From positions 10,902,579 through 10,966,578 of the forward strand of contig OZ034971.1 of the NCBI GenBank assembly GCA_964030785.1: a DNA stretch of 64,000 nucleotides. Direction: 5' to 3'. Positions 45,001-56,381 of this stretch are shown piece after piece (position 1 is the stretch's first letter; the number at the start of each line of letters is the position of its first letter). Made by a program: the position numbers and the translations under genes. Source of the stretch: Siderastrea siderea. Taxonomy: Eukaryota > Cnidaria > Anthozoa > Scleractinia > Rhizangiidae. The notes below the pieces were generated by a model. That model was not told the DNA's origin, ran no database searches, and worked only from the letters and a program-made list of their open reading frames with translations.

Positions 45001-45677
45001 CTTAGATTGTTTCAGAGCCTTTTAAAGGCATATTTGTGTAAGCTAATACAGATTGATCTGTTCGGCGTCTTTAGCTGAAAATTTTTAGGAAACAAAATCC
45101 TACCCGCCAAATTTCCGAGCTGCTGATGGCTGTATGAAAAATTGCTAGCTGACCTTATTTTGCATTCTAGACTGACGACATATTTAGCCCTTCGAAAACA
45201 GTAGGAACTAATAAGTCCTCTTGTTACGAAAGCTCGAGGTGATGTTTCGCCAAAGAAATCTCTAGCTTTCACTGCAATTAAATCCGAATATATCAGGCGA
45301 TTTTAGGCCTTCCGAACAGATATTCCCCGAAACGAAACCGTTAGGAGCCCCTGTATAATAACTATGCCTGATCCTTTGTCTGGTTTTGGAGTAAAAATAT
45401 CGTCACGTCGCATAAGCTTGTTCATGGCTCTCAGTCGGTTGCCCTTGGTAGTGCTGGTCCTTTCCGATGGATGTAATTGAATGCAAATAACCGTGGAGTG
45501 GAAGCGGAAAATGTTGGCTCGGGTTTCCAGCAGGCCTTCTATTTTTCTTTTTCTTTCTAGTAGAAGTATGCAAAAGGATTGTAAATTAAAATCCAGAACA
45601 TGGTCAATGATGCCTTGAGATTAGCCGGCATTGTTTCCCTCATCAAGTTCTTCAAATCAGGTCCTAAGTTTCTTAGT
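45001..45677. other. Junction between U3 and the U4 block
   Basis: Not matched elsewhere in the window. An 86-codon minus-strand frame (45012-45272) has no recognised motif. The long duplication resumes at about 45678. Confidence 0.4.
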
Positions 45678-45809
45678 TAGCTTGTTCTGGGATTAAAGGC
45701 GTGTCTAATTTAACTGGAATTTACCAGTATCGATTTCTTCTCAAAGAGGCCAGAGAGGCACATAGATTTTACTTAAACAGATTACAGACTTTATCTGTAA
45801 GAAAAGGTT

Positions 45810-46050
45810 TTAGACACATAAGGAGTTGCGAGCGATGCCATCGACCTTGTTTGTTTCTAGAATGTACTCAACTGAACTAGGAGCATCAGAAGACGAGAAT
45901 ATTATGATATCAAAATACGTTTTGTCCTGCATGGTCGTCTTGAGGAAGACACTCAGATTCTTGCTGAAAAGGCCTTCAATGAAGCTATCAATCTGAAGTG
46001 ACACCTCCTTGAGCGTTGCAGCCGCCACAAAAGACCAAATATTTGGATTC
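45810..46050 (-). pseudogene. Possible exon remnant, copy in B
   Basis: Counterpart of 961-1200, with the same TAA end (45810-45812), no ATG and an acceptor-like AG upstream. It has Ile, Thr and Pro where the A copy has Val, Ala and Ser. Unrecognised. Confidence 0.22.
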
Positions 46051-46156
46051 CACAGCTACCTATACTAGTAAGCAGATAGTGTGCCGATGGGTACCCCTGT
46101 GGGATCTCCCATGGACATTATATGTTTAGGTAATTATAAAATGCTCTAGAAATATA

Positions 46157-46380
46157 TGCAGACCATCGTAGTGACGATATTTCAACTTGAGCAATGAAAG
46201 CAGAAACCTGAAAAAATTCAGGCTTGAACGGGAATCGAACTCATGACCTCTGCGATACCGGTGCAGGTACCGGTGTGATACCACAGAGGTCATGGGTTCG
46301 ATTCCCGTTCAAGCCTGAATTTTTTCAGTTTCTTCTTTCAACTACTTAAGTTGAAATATCGTCACTGCAATGGTCTACAC
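46157..46380. repeat. tRNA-like palindrome, copy in B
   Basis: Same head-to-head tRNA-like 3' halves as at 1308-1531. The left arm has lost a few bases near 46190-46205; the right arm is unchanged. Confidence 0.75.
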
Positions 46381-46600
46381 ATACTTCTATCTTTAACCCG
46401 CAGTTCAAATATATGATCATTTTATATATTAACATTCATAAAATGCTCTCTAGACTACAAAAGAAAAGTCACTCTAGCCTTAATTATCTAAGAAAAGGAA
46501 AAAGCTACCAGGTATATAGAAACCCACCACTGAACACTGGTCTTACCTGAGGATGATAGTGGATTTGTTTTACAGAAAAGATCACAACTTACCCGAGCTA

Positions 46601-46710
46601 CAATTGTAATTGTAATTGTAATTGTAATTGTAATTGTAATTGTAATTGCAGTTGTAATTGTAATTGTAATTGTAATTGTAATTGTAATTGTAATTGTAAT
46701 TGTAATTGTA
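46601..46710. repeat. (AATTGT)n microsatellite, copy in B
   Basis: About eighteen units with one variant (GCAGTTGT) near 46650. It differs in length and variant from the copy at 1751. Confidence 0.95.
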
Positions 46711-47823
46711 GAATGTTTAACCGAACGTACCGTCTGTGGTCACCACGGAAATATTTCTCTGACGAGACTGACTATCCTGAAAGAGCGACCATTCTCTTAT
46801 GTAAAATACTCCACGAACTTTGTCTAATTCATCATCGCGTGTTTCTTCAGTGTTTCGAGAACAACAGATCGACATGATACTCAGACACATCCTAAAGGTT
46901 AAAGAAAAAAACATGAAAACGTTTCATCACAACAGCGGACATCGTTCGTAGAAAAAGGTCTTGTTCAGCATGGAATTTCATCAGTTCACGCTGGTCGAAA
47001 AATTGTCATGAGGTCAAAATTAATAACAAGATTTTAAACGACAAATATTCAATTAACAATGTGCTACTTATAAATTTCAAGGTGACCTGTATTTTCTGGG
47101 TTATGACTGCTTCGCGGTCTCAAGACTTGACGGTCCGTATTGCACAACCGGCGACTTATTGGCAAACAGTTTACAGAAAAACTCGAGAAAAGCGGATGTA
47201 AAGTAATTCCATCGGAACAAAAGTTACTAATTCAAGACAACAAAAAATAAACAAGTTCATGGTAATCAAATGTAAATAGATTAAACGTAAAACGATTAAA
47301 CGACCTTCTGACATGCGTTTTGAGCCTGGCAACTGCTTAGTTTTGAAAACGTCTCAATGTTGTTTTATGTTAGTTTCATTCCACTCAAACGGGTACGTTC
47401 ATACCTTTCAGTAGCTTAATCAGAGCGTATAATTGTTAACATCGAATAACCACGTTGTCAGTGTAAAGGTTGACATATAGATATGCCCATACGTAGTAAG
47501 ATAAAAACAATAATTTAAACTTTGTTCATTAATGTAAATAAATTATGCGCTAAACATACCTAGAAACCTCAAGCGATCTTCTGTAAAATATAATCTAGCT
47601 CAATACCCGGAACCAGGGATGATTTCCAAAAATTACTCCTCCCTCCACCAAATTAAAACCTGTCAAAAATTTCGAACTTTTAAAACTTTTCATTTACAGA
47701 TAATCTCAAATAGGTCTTTCTCTCGGAGAAAAATATTTACTCTGGATCTAAGGGCCCGTTACAACGACCGTAAAAATGTTTGAGCAAACGTTTGTTTATC
47801 TGCCATGTAAATCACTTTGATAA

Positions 47824-47959
47824 ACAGCGATTGGTGCATTCTGAATGATGGGTAAAACGTCATTTAAGAGTCGGCGACCTTCAATGTCTTCAAAGAGAGA
47901 TACTGTTCCACAGAAGCGACCCTATTTCATACCCAAGGTAACCACATTGCACTAACAAG
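47824..47959 (+). promoter_or_regulatory. Conserved promoter-proximal block of U4
   Basis: Matches 2983-3118 with single-base changes. The inverted CCAAT, CRE-like and AT-rich motifs are all intact. The start context is ACAAGATGGTG, which weakens the YY1-like match. Confidence 0.55.
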
Positions 47960-48293
47960 ATGGTGTCGAGAGGTGGCGTTGTTTTCGCTTTTCGTCATGT
48001 TAAAGGCCCTCCAAGCTGTGGGCCAAATAGCTCGTTTTCAATAAGGCGAATTTTAGATCTCCCTGAAGAAAATGTAGAAGAGTGTGCCTCATCTTCAAGT
48101 AACAGTTCACCAGCCGAGAATTGCAGTGTTTCATTTTCCTTTATCCCTCGAGCGGTTCTTCCCATGCTACACCATTATGGTGATAATGTACCACGCAGCG
48201 GACTCATAAATTGGCAGGAATTCGGTCTCAAACCTTATGCTCATGATTGGGGTTATAGACCATTTCCTTTTAGTGACCAAGGATTTCCATTAG
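47960..48293 (+). CDS. U4 homeobox gene, exon 1 (EH1 domain)
   Basis: It has 111 codons plus one base, with donor TTAG|GTAAGC at 48294. EH1 at residues 26-32 (FSIRRIL). Against U1 it differs at ten codons that change the amino acid and at only one or two silent positions. Several U4 residues (Arg4, Cys20, the GLINW segment, and His before DWGY) agree with U2/U3, so those are the older states. Val2, Leu in LPML, and two Arg changes are new in U4. With exon 2 it gives a 248-residue predicted repressor. Confidence 0.87.
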
Positions 48294-49669
48294 GTAAGCC
48301 GAATCACGTTGTTGTTTTTGACGTCCATGTTATACCTTCTGCAGAAAGACAACGCAACGTGCAATTCAGTTTTCTCGCGATGTTCCTTGAGTCTAGGGTA
48401 AACTGATTATTACTAGTTTCACGCTTCGGTTGATTTACAAACCGTTAAAAAACAAAACGGGATTTTTAAAAGAAATTTCATCGGAGGCAGTAACAGGTCC
48501 ATTGACAAATCACCACGAGTCTTTTTTGCTTGAATCACCAAAGGGAAACTTTCAAACTTATAAGCAAATCAACATTCTTTCAGTGATTGTTTACGGCAGA
48601 AGATTGAAAATTTCAAGGGGAACGAAATTTCTTCGAAAATGTATTATTTTTAAAAAGTTATAGAGATCTTTCGCACGGGACAAAATTATGCAACAGAGTA
48701 AGAATTTGCCGAAGACAAATTTCGTCCACAGAAACTGAGATTGGTGTCGCTGTATTTGAGGGTCGATGAGAAGTCTGACCTGCCACTTTCAGTGTTAAAT
48801 CTTTTTTTTTAGTAGGTTATGGCTGTTTAAAGACAACCCAATTTTTTAAGCTCTTATCAGTTCTACCGTGTGCATGCTCTTTGACCGTAATGCTATTTGT
48901 ACTTGTCCAGCTCTTATATTATCGTAAAAGTTGCTCTTTTATAAAAATTGCAATTATCAGTACTCAAATAGGTGCTCAGTTACTCATCATTCACCTGAAA
49001 ACGCTTCCATTTACATTCAACAATGACCTAAGGAAACATTGTTGAATTTGTAATTTGAATTTGAGACAGAAGTGTGACAGTTCACAGGCCTGCATGTTTA
49101 ACTCTTGAAAAAATATATATACATACTATACTCATAAAAAGATAAAAACAAAAATATACTATCCAGCTTCCTGCAACGTTTTGTAGTCTCATCTCTTAAG
49201 GATCGATAGTCAAGATTGCCCATAACAATAATTTTTTAGACTGAGCTTTTGTAACTACGTATTTTATTTACCACACTGCAAACTTGAGCTCTTAATTTAA
49301 CTAGCTTGATCTTCTTAGAAAGATCGAACGTGACTCTGCTTGCAAATTATTTTAATTTAACTGGACTCCAATATATCGATTTGTTCTTACAGACGACCAA
49401 TGCTAGAGTAGCTTTATTTTAACGTCTTGTTATTGTAGCTCATTACTTGTTCATTCGTGGCATACAGTTTTGAGAACTTATTTTTCTTACTTATGTACTT
49501 CAACAACAGCCTACATAAAATTTAGGCGACCTCACGTGTGTCTCCCTTGTTTGGCTCGGTTTAACTTGCCTTGCAATGAGAAAATACCCCAGGACTTTCC
49601 ATTCACTTTCTGCTAAGGTCTGATGAAATTATTTCTTTCTTTTCTTACTATTATTGCTTCTTGACTTAG
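48294..49669 (+). other. U4 intron
   Basis: The intron of 1376 bases is collinear with the U1 intron, has no mobile insertion that I can see, and ends with a pyrimidine tract and CTTAG. Confidence 0.75.
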
Positions 49670-50082
49670 AGATCTTTCAAAAGAAGAGAAGACGTCCCAT
49701 GCGAAAGAAGAAGCAGCGTCCATTGTTTTCATCACACCAAATTCAAACCATGGAAAAAGAATTCGCCAAACAGCGGTACGTTACGGAGGGCAGGCGAGCT
49801 CAGCTGGCTTTAGAGATAAACCTTACTGAAACCCAAGTCAAAACCTGGTTCCAAAATCGACGAACAAAGTGGAAAAAGGAAACAAACAATGAAGCAAATA
49901 CGGCCTCAAGGCGCTGCTCCCAGGGAGAAATGGAACATGTTTTCCTCGCATTACAGAACACGCTTAGTCTTTTTAACCAGAACATATGCGTTGATTCACG
50001 TGTTATTCCGTTGGGAGTTTTGCCACAGTATTGTGTTGAACCTTTGGTCCCTACCATCGGCTTTAAAGGGTCGTTTGTGTGA
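49670..50082 (+). CDS. U4 homeobox gene, exon 2 (homeodomain)
   Basis: Starts after CTTAG at 49669 and stops at TGA 50080-50082. The homeodomain is the same as in U1 except near its start (FSSHQIQ for FSPQQIQ). Helix 3 is QVKTWFQNRR with Thr47 and Gln50. The tail has the Val form (CVEP) shared with U1 exon 2b. This is a single copy here, with one exon 1, so U4 is the simplest intact gene of the U1/U4 pair. Confidence 0.9.
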
Positions 50083-50482
50083 TAGCTTGCAGATGAGTAC
50101 AAACACGATTTTGTTTGCTGTATTTAGTCGTACGTAGCATGTTTAGGAAATTGTGTTAGAAGTACGTTGACGTTCCTGATATGGACAGTAGATTGACATA
50201 AGAAATATGTACAAGTTTAGAATCTTTAGCTTTTTTGCAGGTCAGTTTTGCATATTATCAACTCTACCCATACTTCATATTTATCACAGAGGTTGGTACA
50301 ATTTATCGCCTAGGTCAGAATTCAATTCAATGTATCCAATCCGTTTTAAAACTTCCACCATAGTACCGTGCTTAACATTGCCACGGGAAACAGTTTATAT
50401 TTATCGGCCTTCTACACTGAAAATATGTTTCCTACTATCGACTTTAAGGGTTCGTTTGTTGCCTGATGCCCTTGAACAACCC

Positions 50483-50728
50483 TGATTCCCTGAAAATTGA
50501 CGAACAAAGGCGAGTAGAAAAAGGAAACAATAGATAAATTGAGTACTACCTCAAGGCGCTCCCAAAGGTATAAATAAAACATGTTTTGCTTGCAGTGCAG
50601 GGCACACTAAGTCCTTTTTACCGAAAGATAGGCGTTATTCACGCGTTGATCCGTTATCAGTTTTTTCACGATATTGAGCTGAACCTACGTTTCCTACTGT
50701 CGACTTTAAAGGTTGGTTTACTGCATAG
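50483..50728 (+). pseudogene. Relic of exon 2 downstream of U4
   Basis: Counterpart of 5617-5862: helix 3 end plus tail with the same 4 base insertion and stops. Its presence in both blocks shows that it predates the A/B duplication. Confidence 0.72.
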
Positions 50729-53700
50729 ATCAGTTCCTCTTGAAACCAAAACACAATCGTTGTGTGTTTCATTTAGTGGTACACGTGTACCAAGAACAAG
50801 ATGTTTCAGAATTTCATTGTCAGTGTCTCTTATTCAGTAGATTGATACTAGGGAAATGCAAAAGTTTAGATATTTAGTACTGAAGGTTTGTATATTATCA
50901 AGTATACCCAGTACTTCGTATTTATCACTAAGGTTCGTACAAGCTTTTTTGGCCGGAAATCAGAAATTTAATCCAATACAACCAAACCGTTTGTATTATT
51001 TTTTAGTCGAATTCATACTTATTGCTAAGTATGTGTTTAAGGGTTAACAGTTTATATTTCTCCCTTCTGTACAGAATTTAGACAGCCTCAAACAGGATTT
51101 CTTCTCAACCGACATGAGATGTTAGCACGTCTTTGAGCAATCCCTTGCTGCTTGGAATCTAGCAAGTTATTGATTTTTACCTTATATGACAAGGTCTGTT
51201 TTGTGATAGTCGCTTTCTGTTTTCAGCCCGCAAACCTTACGACGAGGAAAAACTATTATTAGGTAGCATTCGCACCTATTTCACACCTACCATTTTTAAT
51301 TGTATAATAAATTTTTAATTGTTATAGTCAACAGAGGAAGTTTGCTACCCAGATAATCAGCTTCGTTATGGTGCAAATTAAGCGCAAGAAAAGATGGTTA
51401 AACGAGTGTCAAGTGCTTCCAAAATGTATTAAATTCTTATGGTATCTTAGGAAGGAGTCCAGTATACTAGTTTAGCAACTGAACTATCATTATACAGCGT
51501 AACTTGGAAACATAAAGCAGGATCTAAGCTTTAAAAAACAAACATTTTACTGTTGTTGTTATTTCCTAATGGTTGTGCACTGATATTCCTCAAGATTTGG
51601 AGAAAATATCTGACGTTTTCAAATCATCATTCACATTTTCATTTAACCTGAGCTTGAGTTCTGTTCTTTAACTTTACCCAAATCAACAATGATTGCCCGG
51701 CTGGGTGTTTGACTTTCAAACTCCGTTACTTGCAACAACTACGTATTGTTCGGCTTCCTCATTGCATTAGATTCTGGAACAAAGCCAGCAATAAAACTGG
51801 GCGGAATGTGTTTCCGTAGAGATAATTAACCTTTTTGTTTTTTTATTCAGACAAATAGTTTTCCTCTTCATCATCAGACGGAAACTCTGACATTCCATTT
51901 GGCATATTAAACCGAACTTGTTGTCTAGGATAAGAAACAGACGGATTTCAGTTGGACATTAAAGGAAGTCAGCTTAAGTAAAGATTGTTTTCAAAGCATG
52001 TGCTTTCTGTTTACATAAGAACATATTGTAACTGGAAAGGTTTATTCCTGAGGATTTGAATTTCGGTGCACGTGTATATCATTTATTGGAAGTGTGGCGT
52101 GCTTCAGTTCTCGTCTAGGAACTCTTTTTCGCCTTCTAAAATCATTTCTACATTACTTTATCCATATTCTAATGAGAGAGTATTTTGCGAGTAGGTATGA
52201 CCATACCGAGACGATGAGTTAAAGATTTTAAAAGATTTTAATGAAAACCCAGCACCTCAAAATTTACTCTGTGACGACATCCTACCTTAGAATTTTGGTT
52301 CAGTTAAAATGGTGTCAACGCCAATACGATAAGGAGCTCCATAGTAGCCTTTTTCATAGTTACAAGTTATTTTGATTAATTTGTTATCTTACAGTGCATT
52401 TACCCTGTGTTAGATTACAGAAGGATAAACTTCATATCAATTTATAGTCATGTTTTAACAAGTTGATATAAATATTCAATTTACCACGTTTGTGATTTTA
52501 TGGGACAATTCTATGGTTTATGGTGATCATTGGCAAACATTCGCTGTGTAATAAATAGGAGAATGCTGCTCGAAGGAGGTAAATCAAAAAGAGACAAAAA
52601 TGGCGGAACTGACATGAGAGGCAGGAGCCCATTATGAACTTCTGGTTTCGCGGTCAATTTGCCACCCGACAGATAATAGACCACCCACTCACTATGGACA
52701 CAGTATGATAATGGGTGTCGATGTTCATGCATGCACTCATGCACAGTAGTTTCCGGGTGACTCACGCAACAAGAAGATTCCTGAAAACGCTCAAATCACG
52801 GTATTAATATTCACTAAACTGAAGTTCAATGTAAGCCAAAATCCCATGGCTTTGTTGTACTTTTAGCAGTCCCCTCCTCCGCCCCCCCCCCCCCCCCCGC
52901 CTCCTCGACCCCACCAAGATGGATTCAGAACTGCGAAAATGGTCTTTTACAAAGATATTTCCCAACTTTGTTACAACAGTGAGGAAATGAAACATGAACA
53001 ATTAATTCTTTACCTTACCTTTATTTTTTATTAAACTTCCCTGTTTACAATCATAGTTAAAAGCGTTTACTGGATAAGCAAACCAACAGCTATTTTCGTA
53101 AGACAAGAATACTTTCTACAGCAAAAAAACTGAAACAACCATAACACAAATTAGTTCTTCCCCTATCGAGCGGTTACTGGGTTCGTTCTACTTTAGCGGT
53201 TGTCATATTTAAATCATGCCACCCTCGCACGGTTACAAAATTTTCCTGTTGAGCTGGCCTCAATGCTGACGACAAATAACAAAACAATAACTATACCGCG
53301 AATCACCAGGGCTACTGTAAATTGTTCCTGACCGGCAGGGGACTGGTGTTAGCCATGGTCGCGGACCATCTCGCGTGATTTCCGTTCGTCATGTGTAAAC
53401 AGGGGCGATCGTCAGTTACGCAGACCATAGCTGGATCGCTGTTGTGTTGAAGTCTGATTGTTTATTGTCTTTTCAATCTTTTGTAATACGTCATTTGTTT
53501 ACCACAACATTCGCGACACCAAGAAACTGCCGCAACTCCACAAAAAGTATGCCGCCAGCATTGCAACCACACAACAAACCATAAAATTTTTCTTCAACCA
53601 AAACTGCAATTAACAAGTGTTACCAATGTTCACGCGGGTCGTCACGCAGTCCAAATAATAACGTTATCTGACCACTCAAATCACTCCTGACAGATATACG

Positions 53701-53743
53701 GCCATAGACTACATTGAATGCCACAGAAAATAAAATCAGCTTT

Positions 53744-53845
53744 AACCCTTTCACTCTCAGAGTTCAACCTCTGCTAATGTTGCTAAGCAACCGAGCTGGA
53801 CTTGCTCCTGGTTTCGATCTTTGGTTCCATTGAGGGTGAAAGGGT
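53744..53845. mobile_element. Short TIR/MITE-like element, copy in B
   Basis: Same inverted ends as at 11114-11215. Confidence 0.5.
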
Positions 53846-53940
53846 GTGACTGATTGTGTGACAGCAGCTTTATGAAAACGTTTTTGTTCCCTGTTCTAGT
53901 GCGCTATACTGCGCAATAAAAGAAAAATAAGACAGTGCAA

Positions 53941-54068
53941 ATGAGTTATGACATTGCTAACGGCAGCTTAAGCGCTAACAGACCTTTAGAAAACAGTGGC
54001 AAGATGTCGGTTAAGCAAATCCTCCAAGAAAATCCGAAGAAATACCGACACCCATTGTCCAATCTGAG
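53941..54068 (+). CDS. Candidate first exon, copy in B
   Basis: Counterpart of 11311-11438. Frame, length and donor (GAG|GTGAGC) are kept, but a Pro replaces Leu within the EH1-like helix and the upstream TATA is changed to TATGAAA. If the A copy is real, this one may be weaker or silent. Confidence 0.22.
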
Positions 54069-55277
54069 GTGAGCAATAAACTCTCCTACAATTGTACTTC
54101 CGCTTGTCCCGCAGGAGTACGCTAATGAGATTCATGTTCTCATCACGAAGTGTTCCCTAACCAACTCTGTCAAACATGAAGTTATATGGAAATTACAGAT
54201 AACTTTGTGTAATATCCGAGTTTTTGGACATAAGTGACGGAAATTCTAAAATGCCGGGTACATAGTTTCACAATATGCAGGCGGCGTGACTTAAACTTTA
54301 CAGCCTCGCGACCAAACACAGGAAGAACTACAGCGGTGAAAAACATTACCTTGAACAACACACCTAAAACATTTGAAATGAAAATTAAATAAATTATATA
54401 TGAGATTGGCTCTGCTCTATGTACATGAAAATGGACTTACTATCAACACTATAAACAAAGTCGACGCCATTTATCACTACTCGGCGAACCAAACCACTAT
54501 GTTATTTAAATTTGTTTTACAGAACCAAACATGTTAACTACGATTACTTGACATTAAAGCGACACAGTGACATAAAAAGCGACACTTTTGCTTTAAACGT
54601 AATTTTGATATTTACACGATTTTGGCAAGAATTAAAGCGGATTTACTGCATTTAAAACTTAAATAGTAAAATGTAATATTCTACCTGAAGTAAACACAAC
54701 AGGATATAAAACCCACAACGCAAGATTTCTTACATTGCTTGCAAAAAGTCGTTTTTTTTCTTCTTTTTTGTTTTTGTTTTTGAACTATTGGAGACAGCAC
54801 TTTTTTTAAAGTGTTACAGTTATTAAATTATAGTTTCAATAAAACATTCTTAGTATGATTAATTGTATTGTGCATGCAGATCAATGACTACGTTATCTTC
54901 TGCCACAACTGGCTTATTGGACGCAAGTGTTACTTATCAACTATACAAGTTTTTTGCACAAGAGAAAATTAAGTGCTATTGCAACAGCTGAAAGGGATAA
55001 GTCTCACGAGTCGCTTGCAAAAACAGTTGCATAAACACTGTGCAACACCTGCGAGATCTGTCACATTTCGCAAATAAAAACGTTGAGAGACATGCTCAAC
55101 GTTTTCGGCATATTGCAAAAACTTTACTTAAGACAATGACGAAAAACTTTCGTTTACGAAAAAATATGTTTCCATATAATCGTCAACGATCGCTCGATAG
55201 CAGGAAAAAAGAAGGGATTATAAGGAAATGTGGCACTTAGCGATTCACGAATCGATCAGGTTGCAGGCCTACGGAAA

Positions 55278-55630
55278 GCCAGGTTTCTAGAAAGGGTCGC
55301 TAACGATCAATCAGGGTTGGTAACGGCAGCAGTCGTTTGCGATCTCTAGTGATCGTTAGTGATCGTCGCTGATCGTTATTGATCGTAGGTAATAGTTAGC
55401 AATTCATTGTTGGTGATCATTGGCGATCGTTTGCGATAGTTGTTACTGTAAGCGATCGTTAGTGGTCGTTAGTTATCGTTGGTGATCGTTAGCGATCGCT
55501 AGTGATCGTTGGTGATCGTTAGCGATCGTTAGTGATCTTTGGTGATCGTTAGCGATTGTTAGTGAAAGTTGGCGATCGTTGGTCATTGTTAGCGACCTTT
55601 CAGTGAGTAGCGATCATATGAAAACCAGCC
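55278..55630. mobile_element. TIR element with GATCGTTRG minisatellite, copy in B
   Basis: Counterpart of 12651-13005 with small differences in the 10 base units. Confidence 0.68.
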
Positions 55631-55871
55631 TTCAGTGTAAAGTTTTCCGCTGAGGGGTGTGACATTCCTTCCCTGCCCTGCAACTTAACAAATTTGCCAG
55701 TGATTGATACTACTACAAAAACACCTGAAAAAGCAAGGACGAGAGTTGTGAAATTATGAATATATGAAGGTCATATATTTCAACAGCGGAATGAAGAAAT
55801 AAATGTAAAGAAGATCCTCGCAGTTATTAACGCAACTTATGCAGTTGCGAAAAGAAAGCCTGAAAAAATCA

Positions 55872-55942
55872 GGCTTGCCGGGATTCGAACCCTGACCTCT
55901 GATATACCGGTGCAGCGCTCTAACCGATCGAGCTAACAAGCC
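55872..55942 (-). pseudogene. tRNA-like sequence, copy in B
   Basis: Counterpart of 13247-13317, with one change in the T-arm (CCGGG for CCAGG). The same faults in the anticodon arm argue against a working tRNA. Confidence 0.58.
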
Positions 55943-56233
55943 AACTGGGAGCTAGTCATTAAATTGGTTCGTAATATACCCGGGAACGATGAAGATGAAA
56001 TTATGAATATATAAAGTTCATATATTTGAAATGCGGAATGAAGAAATAAATGTAAAGAAGATCCTCGCAGTTATGTTACGAGAGTTGTGTCGGTTTATAA
56101 TACAGCACTTTTACACAACACAGCAACGGCACATCCTTTGTCGTCCACCGCCAACACTCGGGGGAGGGGTGACAGGGGCAAAGTATTGATGTACTCTTAG
56201 TTCTGGAAGATGAGCCTGCAAACAAAAAATAAC

Positions 56234-56381
56234 CACGTGAACATTACTGCAGTGACACTAACTTCAATTACGTCAGAGACTTAAAATCACGTGAATTAGG
56301 AAGCCAACAACAAATCACGTGAATTAGGACGAGTCAACAAAAAAAACACGTGAATAAGGAAGGGTCAACAAGAAATCACGT
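56234..56381. promoter_or_regulatory. Row of CACGTG E-boxes, copy in B
   Basis: Five CACGTG sites in the same repeated context as 13609-13756. The sixth site has changed to CACGCG here. Confidence 0.48.
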
